Below are positions 47,705 to 57,671 of a stretch of 64,000 nt of DNA, piece by piece. The DNA is from Nitrosomonas aestuarii. Its GTDB lineage: Bacteria > Pseudomonadota > Gammaproteobacteria > Burkholderiales > Nitrosomonadaceae. A model generated the notes under the pieces. The model searched no databases, was not told the DNA's origin, and saw only the letters and a list, made by a program, of their open reading frames with translations. The translations under genes were made by a program, and so were the position numbers. The stretch spans positions 62,001 through 126,000 of the forward strand of contig NZ_QAAE01000004.1 in NCBI RefSeq assembly GCF_003046585.1, written 5' to 3'. Position 1 is the first letter of the stretch. Each line of letters starts with the position of its first letter.

Positions 47705-48894
47705 AAATTTTGTATATTTGTCATCGTTTTCCTTTTCCACCCAAGCGTGGTGGCAAGATCCGCCCATTTAACATGATTAAATATTTGACGGAACAGGGCC
47801 ATCAAGTGTGGGTTGCATCTTTGGCCAGGTCACAACAAGAATACGATGAATGCGCAGGCATAGCAGATTATTGCCATCAATATACAATTGGACTGATCAA
47901 TGAATCTGTGCAATGGGCACGCATGATTGCATATTTACCGGTACCAACACCATCTTCCTTGGCCTACTTTTATAGTAGAAAATTAAAAAAACAGATTAAC
48001 TCCTGGCTGGAGACAGAGAATTTTGATCTGATCTTTGTGCACTGCTCCTCTGTCGCTCAGTATGTGGAAAATGTTAAGCATATTCCAAAAATATTGGATT
48101 ATGGTGACATGGATTCCCAAAAATGGCTGACCTATCGAGGCTTCAAACCTTTTCCGTTAAACCTGGGGTACTGGTGGGAAGGTATGAAAATGGAATATTC
48201 CGAAAAAAAACTGGCGCCAAGATTTGATTTAACCACCTGCACCACAAAAGCGGAGTTATCCACTCTCAGGAGCTATGGTACAGCAATAAGAACGGATTGG
48301 TTTCCCAATGGAGTTGATGCTGATTTCTTTCAACCCGACGGCACTGCCTATGATCCCCTGAGCATTTCTTTTATAGGTCGCATGGATTATTTTCCCAACC
48401 AGCAGTGTATGCTGGAGTTTTGCCAACACACCTTGCCGCTAATACAACAAAAAATACCTGAAACAGAACTTTATATTGTTGGCGCAGAACCTTCCAAAGA
48501 AATCAAGGCACTAGAAAGAATAAAAGGTGTGCACGTGACAGGAAGCGTTAAAGATGTACGTCCATATATTTTAAAAACTGCCGCAATGATTGCGCCACTG
48601 AATATTGCCCGTGGAACACAAAATAAAATTCTAGAAGCAATGGCAATGGGTGTTCCTGTCGTTTCCAGTTCTCTTGCTGCAGACGGTATTGATGCTGTCT
48701 CCGGCGAACATTTTTTAACAGCCGATACGCCAGCCGAATATGCCGAGAAACTGATTAGCCTGATGGAATCAGCGTCGTTAAGGGATAAATATGCCAAAGC
48801 TGGCCGAGAACGAATGTTATCTAATCATTCTTGGCATGAGAGCATGAGCAAAATGGAATCACTCATTTTGAATTGCGTTAAGAATCGTAAATAA
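47701..48894 (+). CDS. exosortase A-associated glycosyltransferase (group stp1-like)
   Basis: A 397-residue GT4-type glycosyltransferase. The opening MKILYICHRFPFPPKRGGKI and the later IFVHCSSVAQYVENV, ILDYGDMDSQKW and TDWFPNGVDADFF closely follow the sugar-transferase subgroup tied to PEP-CTERM/exosortase A systems. The donor-binding C-terminal domain has GTQNKILEAMAMGVPVVSS. It acts in the cytoplasm on a lipid-linked acceptor. Overlaps the amidotransferase by four bases. Confidence 0.88.
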   Translation: MKILYICHRFPFPPKRGGKIRPFNMIKYLTEQGHQVWVASLARSQQEYDECAGIADYCHQYTIGLINESVQWARMIAYLPVPTPSSLAYFYSRKLKKQINSWLETENFDLIFVHCSSVAQYVENVKHIPKILDYGDMDSQKWLTYRGFKPFPLNLGYWWEGMKMEYSEKKLAPRFDLTTCTTKAELSTLRSYGTAIRTDWFPNGVDADFFQPDGTAYDPLSISFIGRMDYFPNQQCMLEFCQHTLPLIQQKIPETELYIVGAEPSKEIKALERIKGVHVTGSVKDVRPYILKTAAMIAPLNIARGTQNKILEAMAMGVPVVSSSLAADGIDAVSGEHFLTADTPAEYAEKLISLMESASLRDKYAKAGRERMLSNHSWHESMSKMESLILNCVKNRK

Positions 48895-48972
48895 ATTCAG
48901 TGCATAAACGGGCTGGCTTAAAATTAAGTAAAAACATTTCAGAAATTTGAAATTTATAAATTAGGAGTTGGA

Positions 48973-50292
48973 ATGGATATCAGTGTATTTGGTCTAGGTT
49001 ATGTCGGTGCAGTATCTTTAGCGTGTCTTGCAAAAGAAGGCCACAACGTAACGGGTGTTGATATAGATAATACCAAACTGGACCTCATAAGATCAGGAAA
49101 ATCTCCGGTTATTGAAGCCGGAATGCCAGAACTCGTTCAGGAGGTTGTCGCTGCAGGCCGTGTAAAACTTACACAATCCACACAAGAGGCCATAGCCCAA
49201 ACAAACTTATCTTTTGTTTGTGTTGGCACACCTTCTCAACCCAATGGAAATCAGGATCAAACAGCGGTATTGCGGCTGACAGAGCAACTGGGAGCAGCGC
49301 TTAAATTAAAAAATGACCATCATATCATTATATTCCGTTCAACACTGATACCCGGAACGGTAATGAACACGCTCATTCCAATGCTGGAAAAAATTTCTGG
49401 AAAAGTGAATGGTGTCGATTTCGATGTATGCTTTCAGCCCGAATTTTTACGCGAAGGGACATCAATCAAAGATTACTACAAACCACCCTTTACTGTTGCT
49501 GGTGTAACCTCGAATAAACCAAAGGAAGTTTTTGAAAAGTTATTCTCCAGTCTTCCTGGGGAAATAATTTTTACAGATATTGCCACTGCAGAAACGATGA
49601 AGTATTTTTGTAATATTTTTCATGCACTCAAAATCACATTTGCAAATGAAGTGGCACGTTTGTGCGAATCTATCAAGGTCGATCCGCACGCTGTCATGGA
49701 GCTTATTTGCAAGGATAAACAACTGAACATCTCAAGTGCTTATATGAAGCCCGGTTTTTCTTTTGGCGGCAGTTGCTTGCCCAAAGATCTCAGAGCAATC
49801 AACTATATAGCCAAACAAAATGACATCGATATTCCGATGCTAAAAGCAGTATTGCCGTCAAACCGGGTACATCTTGATCAGGCGTTACAAAAAATAATGC
49901 TTTCCGGATTGAAAAAAGTTGGTTTTATAGGACTCAGCTTTAAAACCGGAACAGATGATTTACGTGAAAGTCCGCTAGTAGATCTGGCCGAGAAGCTGAT
50001 TGGCAAGGGCTACATACTCAAAATCTATGACCCTGAAGTCAATATTTCCAAGTTAATTGGCGCGAACAAAAGCTTTATAGAAACAAGTATTCCACACATT
50101 GGTTCACTGATGACAACGGATTATGAAAACTTATTGAATACAAGCGAAATAATCGTTGTAGGTATAACAGACCGAAACCTGATTACGACATTAATTGAAA
50201 CTTCCAGAACAGAACAAATCATTTTAGACTTAGTCAATATTAAAGAACGGAATAAATTAAACGCAAAATATATAGGGATGTGCTGGGAATGA
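48973..50292 (+). CDS. UDP-glucose/GDP-mannose dehydrogenase family protein
   Basis: A 439-residue NAD-dependent nucleotide-sugar dehydrogenase. The N-terminal Rossmann motif is VFGLGYVGAVSLACLAK; the catalytic Cys lies in FGGSCLPKDLRA near residue 266; the middle domain has NIFHALKITFANEVARLC as in GDP-mannose dehydrogenase (AlgD). It oxidises a C6 alcohol to a carboxylate, giving GDP-mannuronate or UDP-glucuronate; the sequence is closer to AlgD by eye. AGGAG six bases before the ATG. It supplies the acidic sugar of the exopolysaccharide. Confidence 0.9.
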   Translation: MDISVFGLGYVGAVSLACLAKEGHNVTGVDIDNTKLDLIRSGKSPVIEAGMPELVQEVVAAGRVKLTQSTQEAIAQTNLSFVCVGTPSQPNGNQDQTAVLRLTEQLGAALKLKNDHHIIIFRSTLIPGTVMNTLIPMLEKISGKVNGVDFDVCFQPEFLREGTSIKDYYKPPFTVAGVTSNKPKEVFEKLFSSLPGEIIFTDIATAETMKYFCNIFHALKITFANEVARLCESIKVDPHAVMELICKDKQLNISSAYMKPGFSFGGSCLPKDLRAINYIAKQNDIDIPMLKAVLPSNRVHLDQALQKIMLSGLKKVGFIGLSFKTGTDDLRESPLVDLAEKLIGKGYILKIYDPEVNISKLIGANKSFIETSIPHIGSLMTTDYENLLNTSEIIVVGITDRNLITTLIETSRTEQIILDLVNIKERNKLNAKYIGMCWE

Positions 50293-51281
50293 TAAAAAAA
50301 CGTTATTTTCTACAGTTAAGTATGGTTATCCTTGGGATAGTAATCAGCTGCGCTTATTTATTCTCTATAGCAACACCTTCAGAAGAAGCTGCGCGCATTC
50401 GAAATTCTCTGGTACATCAACCTGGCCATCTTGATGATTTTATCTGGAACCCATCAACTTATCCGGCTGATTTTAAAATTGAAACTGCGTTACCGCCTTT
50501 ATATTTTAAGCAATTTATTGAGAGCTTGCCTATTGAACCAGACATGTCGGAATTAGACAAGTTTCTTCTCGCTGCAAAGAAAATCATTGACCGAGAGAGA
50601 CGTGGGGGACCTATTATGTCCAATACGGTTGATGCACTCAAGAAAATGCAGAGTGAAGGTATAGGATGGTGTTCTGACTACACCCAGGTTTTTAACGGCA
50701 TAGCCCATACCATGGAAATTCCGGTCAGAGAATGGGGCATCTCATTTGACGGCTACAGTGGCTATGGTCATGCGTTTAATGAAATTTTTGATAAAAAACT
50801 AGGTAAATGGGTTTTCATTGATGCTTTTTATGCATTTTATGTCAGCAATTCCGAAGGTGAACCCTTGTCTGTCCTGGAGTTTCGTCAAATGCTTAGTACT
50901 TCACCTGATCAACTGATCATTCATAAAATTATCCAGGAACAATTTGGCTTTAAAGATAATGCTGCCGCATTGGATTATTATCAACGAGGTATGCCGCAGT
51001 TATTTTTAATATGGGCAAATGATGTATTTAGTTATGATGCTAATCCGCTCATTCAATTAGCAGGCTCCTACTCCAGGATGGCAGAGCAGATTACCGGGAT
51101 TTTACTCGGAATTAATCAGGAGATTCGACTATACCCCGATCCACACAGTTTACAACAACAAAATAAATTACTTTCACTCAAGTACAAAGTCATTTCCATT
51201 ATTATGTTGAACATAATATTGGGAATCCTCTTTTTGTTTATCCTTGTTAAAATGTTTAATCGCCGCATCAGTCATGGCTAA
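50289..51281 (+). CDS. membrane-anchored transglutaminase-like protein
   Basis: A 330-residue protein with a membrane helix at each end (residues ~8-27 and ~298-322). Between them lies a papain/transglutaminase-like core with the triad: Cys128 in GIGWCSDY, His160 in YGHAFNEIF and Asp178 in WVFIDAFY. I start at the ATG 50289, which overlaps the upstream stop as ATGA; a GTG at 50280 is also in frame. Bacterial members are often proteases or peptidoglycan/glycan amidases in surface-polymer loci. Its role here is unknown. Confidence 0.8.
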   Translation: MIKKRYFLQLSMVILGIVISCAYLFSIATPSEEAARIRNSLVHQPGHLDDFIWNPSTYPADFKIETALPPLYFKQFIESLPIEPDMSELDKFLLAAKKIIDRERRGGPIMSNTVDALKKMQSEGIGWCSDYTQVFNGIAHTMEIPVREWGISFDGYSGYGHAFNEIFDKKLGKWVFIDAFYAFYVSNSEGEPLSVLEFRQMLSTSPDQLIIHKIIQEQFGFKDNAAALDYYQRGMPQLFLIWANDVFSYDANPLIQLAGSYSRMAEQITGILLGINQEIRLYPDPHSLQQQNKLLSLKYKVISIIMLNIILGILFLFILVKMFNRRISHG

Positions 51282-52494
51282 AAATATTAAAGTGCTTCAC
51301 GTGCTTGATCATTCTTTACCATTACATAGCGGCTATACATTTCGCACCCGTTCAATCTTATCCATTCAACACCAAATGGGTATTCAAACAGCACTGGTTA
51401 CGAGCTGTAAACACGCTGAGAACAGCCAGTGCACCGACAAGATTGAACAAATCGATGGTCTGAGATTTTATCGCACATACCCTTCATTCCTGAGTAAGCT
51501 ACCTGTCATTAATCAACTGGATGTCATCTTGACTTTAATCAATCGGCTTCATACTGTTATTAACATTGAACAGCCCGACGTCATTCATGCACATTCACCT
51601 TGTCTAAATGGGTTAGCAGCCTTATATGCAGGGAAAAAACATAATATTCCCGTGCTCTATGAAATGCGTGCTTCATGGGAAGATGCGGCAGTAAGTCACG
51701 GCGCCTGTCAGGAAAACGATTTGCGTTACAAAATTTCCAGAGCGATGGAAACCTATGTGTTAAAACGTTCTGACCATATCACTACCATATGCGAAGGCCT
51801 GAGAGGAGACATTCAGGTTCGTGGCATTTCTCCAGACAAAATTACCGTCATACCCAATGCTGTAAATACCGATCAGTTCCAGCCTATTTACGAAAAAGAT
51901 GCAGTACTTTTATCAAAGCTAAATCTTTCTAATAAAAGAATTCTTGGTTTTATCGGTTCATTTTACGAATACGAAGGCCTGGAATTACTGATAAAAGCAA
52001 CAGCGGCTTTAAAAAATGAATGCCCGGATTTACATTTATTACTGGTTGGCGGTGGTCAGGCTGAAAAACAACTGAAAGAAATCGCTTCTCAACTAGATAT
52101 TTTAAATCAAGTGACTTTTACAGGAAGAATTAACCACAGCGAAGTAATGAGGTATTACAGTATCATTGATTTACTCGTGTATCCGAGACTGCCCATGCGA
52201 CTAACTAATCTGGTTACACCGCTAAAACCATTGGAAGCGATGGCAATGGGACGACCATGTATTGCCTCAGATGTGGGCGGCCACAAAGAACTTATTATTG
52301 ATCAGGAAGATGGTTTGCTATTCAAGGCAGGCAGTTTGGATGACCTGATTGAGCTACTAAAATCAACCTACCTAAAGCCCGATTTTAGTTCAATTATCAA
52401 AAATGGATTGTATAAAGTAAAAGAAAAACGTAACTGGGAAGTCAGTGTTGCACCCTATCATTCAATTTATTTATCCCTGGCTGAAAAACATTAA
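51274..52494 (+). CDS. exosortase A-associated glycosyltransferase (Daro_2409-like)
   Basis: A 406-residue GT4-family glycosyltransferase. The start VLHVLDHSLPLHSGYTFRTR is typical of a subgroup confined to exosortase A loci. The catalytic/acceptor region has HAHSPCLNGLAALYA and the C-terminal donor site has VTPLKPLEAMAMGRPCIASD. The ATG at 51274 overlaps the end of the transglutaminase-like gene by eight bases; an earlier in-frame ATG (51244) would add ten residues inside that gene. Confidence 0.87.
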   Translation: MAKNIKVLHVLDHSLPLHSGYTFRTRSILSIQHQMGIQTALVTSCKHAENSQCTDKIEQIDGLRFYRTYPSFLSKLPVINQLDVILTLINRLHTVINIEQPDVIHAHSPCLNGLAALYAGKKHNIPVLYEMRASWEDAAVSHGACQENDLRYKISRAMETYVLKRSDHITTICEGLRGDIQVRGISPDKITVIPNAVNTDQFQPIYEKDAVLLSKLNLSNKRILGFIGSFYEYEGLELLIKATAALKNECPDLHLLLVGGGQAEKQLKEIASQLDILNQVTFTGRINHSEVMRYYSIIDLLVYPRLPMRLTNLVTPLKPLEAMAMGRPCIASDVGGHKELIIDQEDGLLFKAGSLDDLIELLKSTYLKPDFSSIIKNGLYKVKEKRNWEVSVAPYHSIYLSLAEKH

Positions 52495-52535
52495 ATAAAT
52501 TTTCCCCACTGGATATCAATCAATTTTATTAATCA

Positions 52536-53291
52536 ATGAATAAACCACGTTCATTTGAAAAATTATGGCGAAAACGATTCGAAAGTTTTGCTACAAATGC
52601 AGAGGATGACGCCGGTATAGCGGGATGGTCACCCACAGGCCTGGATGCCCGCCTGCGTAAGTTCAAGGAAATTTGGAATAGCAACAACTATATACTGAAA
52701 AAAAAATACTGGCTTGATGCTGGTTGTGGTGCAGGCACCTACTCAAGGTTTATAGCAAAACAAGGTGTGGATATCGTTGGGCTAGATTACTCTTTTCCAT
52801 CTTTACAGAAGGCGATAGCCAAGGGGGAAGAATCCATTTCATGGTGTGTAGCGGATATCAACAAAATTCCCCTTAAACAAAATTACTTTGATGGCATAAT
52901 TTGCTTCGGCGTGACACAAGCCCTGGATGATTCAGCAAATGCAATCCAGGGGTTATCGATGATAATCAGACCAGGTGGATATGTTTTTATAGACGCATTA
53001 AACAGCCGTTGCTTGCCACACATCTGGGAACATTTTTCGCGCAAAATCCGAAATAAACCCATCCATTTGCGCTATGAAACAGTCAGTAACTTACATCAAT
53101 TAATGAGAAAAAACGGTTTAACCAATATTCGGTTATACTGGCTGCCAATCTTACCTGCACGCTGGTACCGCTATCAGTGGATAGTTGAAACGCGTCTGAC
53201 CAAATGGGTCTTCCGTCATATCCCGTTCTTTGGTCAATTACTGAGTCACGCATTCATCGTGAGTGGGCAACGACCACAGGACACCGCCTGA
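52536..53291 (+). CDS. class I SAM-dependent methyltransferase
   Basis: A 251-residue methyltransferase with motif I LDAGCGAGTYSRF near residue 65, the acidic VGLDYS, and CVADINKIPLKQNYFDGIIC. It is a different subgroup from the methyltransferase at 43028. Its TGA and the deacetylase ATG share one base (TGATG). A glycan or lipid-linked sugar is the likely substrate because of the setting. No clear ribosome site precedes the ATG at 52536. Confidence 0.85.
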   Translation: MNKPRSFEKLWRKRFESFATNAEDDAGIAGWSPTGLDARLRKFKEIWNSNNYILKKKYWLDAGCGAGTYSRFIAKQGVDIVGLDYSFPSLQKAIAKGEESISWCVADINKIPLKQNYFDGIICFGVTQALDDSANAIQGLSMIIRPGGYVFIDALNSRCLPHIWEHFSRKIRNKPIHLRYETVSNLHQLMRKNGLTNIRLYWLPILPARWYRYQWIVETRLTKWVFRHIPFFGQLLSHAFIVSGQRPQDTA

Positions 53292-54280
53292 TGTCCGATT
53301 TATTCACCTCACTGGAAACCGCCTTCGTGAACAAATTAATTTCATTATTTTCGCCATCGGGCAAATACGCGCGATTATCCATTGTTCTTTATCATAGTAT
53401 TTCTCCTGAACCCGACGAATTGCTGTCCGAACAAGAAGATGTCGCAATCTTTGATACACATATCCGCTTTTTATCCAGTCACTTCAACATACTGCCTTTG
53501 CATGAAGCAATTCAGCGTCTGCAAGATGGCACATTACCCAGTCGGGCTGCCTGCATTACATTTGATGATGGTTATGCAAATAATGCAGAAGTTGCGCTAC
53601 CGGTTTTGCAGAAATATAATGCAACGGCTACTTTTTTTATTGCGGCCGCTTTTATTAATGGCGGCATGATGTGGAATGACAAAGTAATTGAACTCATACG
53701 ACACGCACCCGGAGAACTCCTTGATTTAAATGAGATTGGTTTTGGGAAGCATGACATCGGTTCGCTTGAGCAGCGTCAAAAAACACTGTTTGCTTTAATT
53801 AACAAGTTCAAATATCTGCCTCATGAAGAAAAATATGCGCAGCTTGAAAAATTATGCCATTTAATACCGGTCACTCTCTCGGAAAATATGATGATGACCG
53901 CAGATCAGATCAGGAAACTACACCACGCAGGCATGGAAATCGGTGGCCATACAGTCAGTCATCCGATTCTTGCACGCACGGATAATGAAGTCGCTTACAC
54001 TGAAATAAAGAATGGCAAGAAATTACTGGAAGACATCATCCAGGCACCTGTCCGCTTATTTGCCTATCCAAATGGAAAACCCAGGCAGGATTATTTACCA
54101 GAGCATGTTGCCATGCTGAAGGAAATTGGTTTTGAGGGTGCTGTTTCCACTGCCTGGGGTGCTGCAAACAATCATGCTGATATCTATCAGCTGCCGAGAT
54201 TCACACCTTGGGATAAAAATAGAATTCGCTTTGTAATGCGCATGGTCCAAAATATGTTCAGAACTACCAACACTTGTTAA
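53291..54280 (+). CDS. polysaccharide deacetylase (NodB-type)
   Basis: A 329-residue NodB-domain carbohydrate esterase. Motif 1 TFDDGY near residue 95 gives the catalytic and metal-binding Asp; motif 2 is the His-x3-His of GGHTVSHPIL near residue 217; motif 3 is FAYPNGKPRQDY near 257. No signal peptide is seen, so it may act on lipid-linked precursors in the cytoplasm, as in other exosortase loci. I start at 53291, not at an earlier in-frame ATG inside the methyltransferase, because of the TGATG overlap. Confidence 0.9.
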   Translation: MSDLFTSLETAFVNKLISLFSPSGKYARLSIVLYHSISPEPDELLSEQEDVAIFDTHIRFLSSHFNILPLHEAIQRLQDGTLPSRAACITFDDGYANNAEVALPVLQKYNATATFFIAAAFINGGMMWNDKVIELIRHAPGELLDLNEIGFGKHDIGSLEQRQKTLFALINKFKYLPHEEKYAQLEKLCHLIPVTLSENMMMTADQIRKLHHAGMEIGGHTVSHPILARTDNEVAYTEIKNGKKLLEDIIQAPVRLFAYPNGKPRQDYLPEHVAMLKEIGFEGAVSTAWGAANNHADIYQLPRFTPWDKNRIRFVMRMVQNMFRTTNTC

Positions 54281-54313
54281 TATCGTATTCTTTCATTTAG
54301 CCAAAGTTTTAGC

Positions 54314-54595
54314 ATGCAACCAACTGTAGTCATGAATCATCACCGTCAAACAGCGATCATCGTGGCGAAAAGTGGCAAAAAGCTTCAAATCATCAAATTA
54401 GGTAAAGGGCGGCTAACAGTGGCTTCGTTGTCAGCGGCCGAAATTGAAAAACAAGGGTATAAAGTCAGTCATTATTCACCTGATCAGGCTGCCCGATCTT
54501 ATCTCGAACATGGAGCCGGTGTCAGCAAACGCGCCAGGAAACATCTGGAAGAAATCAGCAGACATAAATTTTCAGACACTCTGACGCTGACATAA
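54314..54595 (+). CDS. hypothetical protein, 93 residues
   Basis: Small basic cytoplasmic protein with natural composition: IIVAKSGKKLQIIKLGKGRL, then AAEIEKQGYKVSHYSPDQAA and an Arg/Lys-rich C-terminus. The ATG at 54332 (MNHHRQTA) is an alternative start. No family recognised. It follows the deacetylase by 33 bases in the same direction and may be part of that unit, although nothing in it suggests a role in polysaccharide synthesis. Confidence 0.6.
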   Translation: MQPTVVMNHHRQTAIIVAKSGKKLQIIKLGKGRLTVASLSAAEIEKQGYKVSHYSPDQAARSYLEHGAGVSKRARKHLEEISRHKFSDTLTLT

Positions 54596-55131
54596 TGAAT
54601 TTCAAATACTCTGTTCAAAATATGATTTCGACAAGCATATTTGAATTTTTATTACCAAATTTCACGCTTATTGTCGCAAATCAGAAAGGACTATTTCTTA
54701 TACATCAACCTTTTAACCACTGTCCCGCCGTCTGCGTTTTAATATAAGTCGAATTTTATATGAGCATATTGCTGTAAATGGAATAGTAGCGCCAGCTCAC
54801 GCACTTCTTCATACCTTTCAAGGCTTATTCAATCGCTCCCAAGTTTTATAAATATTTGATGAAAACATACTTAAATCGCCCTTTCTTATTGCCAGTCTTT
54901 TCTATATCGGGACTATCGGAAAATGGCTTTCTGAGAAAAAATAAATTTTCAACATATTGATTAATTGATATTTTAATCTCATTAAGTCGCTGCTTTTCCC
55001 ATTTTCCGACAGCCCCATATCGTAAAAACAAAACAAATTGGTATTGCAATATGCGCATCCGGTTGGTAGCGGTGAATAGCGTTATTATGATTACACTGCG
55101 TCACGGAGCACGTGGACTCAATAAACTATGA
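54596..55131. other. 536-base intergenic interval
   Basis: No recognised gene. A 70-codon minus-strand frame at 54846-55058 includes FLRYGAVGKWEKQRLNEIKI and has natural-looking composition, but no family or ribosome site was found; it may be a coding remnant. The interval separates convergent genes. Confidence 0.4.
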
Positions 55132-56010
55132 TCAAAAGCTTGTACCAAGGCCGGTAGATGATACAAAGTTACCGTTCAAATTAACCCATGTTTCACCAGT
55201 GAATGCATCGAAGATACTGCCTGCATCAGTGGCGAAGCAATCAGGTACTTGCTGGCTGGTGCTTGAGGAAACGGTAGAAACAGTAACCGGGGGATTAATG
55301 GTTATTCCAAATCCACTTGGAATTGTTGAAAGCTGGTTGGTCATATCGAAACAAATGTCGCTGTTCACGACAAGATTGGTTGCATCTACCGGAGCGTTGA
55401 TAATACAACTGGATGTATTTTGTGCAAGCGAATCAAATGGGTTCGGAATGCCCGGCAGATCGATGATAATGCCGGTTGTTTGGAAAGTAGTGATATTGAA
55501 TGTACTCAAAATGGAAATACCGGTTGGCTCAACTGGCGCGGGCGGCTCACAGAAATTGGTATTCCCTGTGTCTGGAATCAGAATACATTGACCGTTTGTG
55601 GTGATATTGACTACATTACCACTTTGGGTAATAACCATATCAGGTGGAATACCCGCAGTATCACGGCATGCAGGGACAGTTCCATTCCCTCCGGAACCTT
55701 GTATCTGAGCCAGCACATCTGGCAGTGTACCGACAAATGTTGGACTTTCGGTTCCCCAAGGACCACCTAACACAAAAACGTCATTATTTTTGACCCCAGC
55801 GTAGACACCCGTTGACGGATAAAACCTGAACGCCCAAGGATCAATCATCTGTGTAGCTTGATGATTTGGAAACAGTTCTGGAAAACTGGATTCCGCCCAG
55901 TTAAATACTGTTTCGATTTCGTTAGTCGTCGCGGCAGAAACCGGATTGAAACTACACAACAAAACGAACAAATAAAATGATGAGATCAAAGACCTGATGC
56001 AATGTTTCAT
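55132..56010 (-). CDS. secreted protein with WAE-x3-P-x-LFP-type domain
   Basis: A 292-residue exported protein with a clear signal peptide (MKHCIRSLISSFYLFVLLCS, cleaved near VSAA). Residues ~25-80 carry a short repeat-type domain, VFNWAESSFPELFP followed by FRFYPSTGVYAGVKNNDVFV and LGG, which recurs in secreted proteins of betaproteobacteria. The rest is rich in Thr, Ser and Asn with six or so scattered Cys. The start at 56010 is fixed by a strong AAGGAGG seven bases upstream. No PEP-CTERM tail is present. Function unknown. Confidence 0.75.
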   Translation of the reverse strand: MKHCIRSLISSFYLFVLLCSFNPVSAATTNEIETVFNWAESSFPELFPNHQATQMIDPWAFRFYPSTGVYAGVKNNDVFVLGGPWGTESPTFVGTLPDVLAQIQGSGGNGTVPACRDTAGIPPDMVITQSGNVVNITTNGQCILIPDTGNTNFCEPPAPVEPTGISILSTFNITTFQTTGIIIDLPGIPNPFDSLAQNTSSCIINAPVDATNLVVNSDICFDMTNQLSTIPSGFGITINPPVTVSTVSSSTSQQVPDCFATDAGSIFDAFTGETWVNLNGNFVSSTGLGTSF

Positions 56011-56111
56011 GATACCTCCTTTTTTATTATTACAGTCCGTGATAATCCAACGGACAACCTGCACTCAGCGCGCGGAAATAAAAATCCAAACTCAGAATCG
56101 AGCTTCAAATT

Positions 56112-56528
56112 TCACTTAATAACGTAATCCGCAACACGCCATGAGTTATCTTTTTCTTTAGCCAGTGTAATGGTTTCCATTGCCAACCCCTTGTGCTTAA
56201 ATGTTGTGTAAAACTGGACAACAACATATTCCCCTTTGGGAAATCCCGACAACCCTTGACTATAGCCGGCCGATGCGATATATCTGGCCTCCATTGATCC
56301 AAGTGGTTTCTTGATAGCATCAATAGCTTTGACCCAGTCAGATTCAGGCCACTTTTTCTGGAAATGCGAAGAAGCTTTTTTCCAACCTTTTGTATAGAGA
56401 CCTTCGTCAGTTAACGCAAGCCATGAACGCGCACTGCTTTCAACCTTATCGAGAATATCCTGTTCGGCCGTATAGGCAAAAGTTGCGCAGAAAAGTAATA
56501 CTGACAGCACGATAAATTGTTTTATCAT
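56112..56528 (-). CDS. DUF4019 protein
   Basis: A 138-residue protein with signal peptide (MIKQFIVLSVLLFCATFA). The DUF4019 signature is visible: SSARSWLALTDEGLYTKGWK near residue 31 and LSGFPKGEYVVVQFYTTFKH near residue 93. The family is thought to be periplasmic with an NTF2-like fold; no activity is known. It lies 59 bases after mnmA in the same direction, and may be read from the same transcript. Confidence 0.82.
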   Translation of the reverse strand: MIKQFIVLSVLLFCATFAYTAEQDILDKVESSARSWLALTDEGLYTKGWKKASSHFQKKWPESDWVKAIDAIKKPLGSMEARYIASAGYSQGLSGFPKGEYVVVQFYTTFKHKGLAMETITLAKEKDNSWRVADYVIK

Positions 56529-56587
56529 CTTAACACCCTAAATTATGAAACTTGGATTCCAATATATGCAAAAATAATCCAACTATT

Positions 56588-57667
56588 TTATTCAGCAATG
56601 ATCCCGCCACCAAGACAAACCATACTCTCGTAAATTACGACTGATTGTCCCGGTGTTACAGCCCACTGATTCTCGGCAAAGTCAATCTGACATTGATCAT
56701 TAATAAAGCGCTCAATAGTGCAAGGCGCATCTTTCTGCCGATACCGGGTTTTTGCAGCATAAACCCAATTGCAACGCGGCCTTTCACCACTTATCCAGGT
56801 TAAGTGAGTTGCCTTGAGTGAAGGTTGCAGCAAGCTGGGGTGGTCGTGTCCTTGCACGACAATTAATATATTTTCAGCCAGATTCTTGTCACATACAAAC
56901 CAGGGTTCGTCACTCCCGTCACATGTACCACCGATACCTAAACCTTGTCGTTGTCCGATCGTGTAATACATCAACCCCACATGTTTACCCACCACCTTGC
57001 CTTCACGCGTTTGTATCTCACCTGGTTGATGCGGCAGGTAGCGACTCAAGAATTCCCTGAATGGACGCTCCCCGATAAAACAGATACCGGTACTATCTTT
57101 CTTGGAGAAATTGGGCAACTTTAAATCCCGGGCTATGTTGCGTACTTCGCGCTTATATAGATGTCCAATCGGAAATAATGTATTGGCCAGCTGCGTCTGA
57201 TTCAGACGATAAAGAAAATAACTTTGATCTTTGGTGCCGTCCTCACCTTTGAGTAACTGGAATTTACCATTAAATTCCCGTACCTGTGCGTAGTGTCCAG
57301 TTGCTATATAATCTGCGCCAAGTTGATAGGCATGATCCAGAAATGCTTTGAACTTGATTTCGGCATTACACAGCACATCGGGATTGGGCGTGCGTCCGAC
57401 CTGATATTCAGACAGGAAATTTGAAAAAACACGATCTTTATATTCAGTTGAAAAATTGACTGCCTCAATGGGTATATCCAGAATATCTGCAACCGAAACT
57501 GCATCCAGAAAGTCTTGCCGGGAAGAACAATACGAATCGGTATCATCGTCCTCCCAGTTCTTCATGAACAAACCGATCACATCATAACCCTGTTGCTTGA
57601 GCAAATACGCCGCCACGGACGAATCCACACCACCCGACATGCCGACAACTACACGTTTATTTTTCAT
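56588..57667 (-). CDS. mnmA: tRNA 2-thiouridylase MnmA
   Basis: A 359-residue enzyme that thiolates U34 of tRNA for Lys, Glu and Gln. The PP-loop [15 protein letters not shown] is at residues 9-23, the catalytic Cys in [12 protein letters not shown] near 101 and the second Cys in [13 protein letters not shown] near 197. Length and motifs are normal. The Nudix gene ends four bases upstream, so the two are probably co-transcribed, as in many betaproteobacteria. Confidence 0.97.
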   Translation of the reverse strand: MKNKRVVVGMSGGVDSSVAAYLLKQQGYDVIGLFMKNWEDDDTDSYCSSRQDFLDAVSVADILDIPIEAVNFSTEYKDRVFSNFLSEYQVGRTPNPDVLCNAEIKFKAFLDHAYQLGADYIATGHYAQVREFNGKFQLLKGEDGTKDQSYFLYRLNQTQLANTLFPIGHLYKREVRNIARDLKLPNFSKKDSTGICFIGERPFREFLSRYLPHQPGEIQTREGKVVGKHVGLMYYTIGQRQGLGIGGTCDGSDEPWFVCDKNLAENILIVVQGHDHPSLLQPSLKATHLTWISGERPRCNWVYAAKTRYRQKDAPCTIERFINDQCQIDFAENQWAVTPGQSVVIYESMVCLGGGIIAE

Positions 57668-57671
57668 TACC

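Noticed and set aside
55132..56010. Secreted protein as a PEP-CTERM exosortase substrate
   Set aside because: The C-terminus has no Pro-Glu-Pro motif, hydrophobic helix or basic tail.
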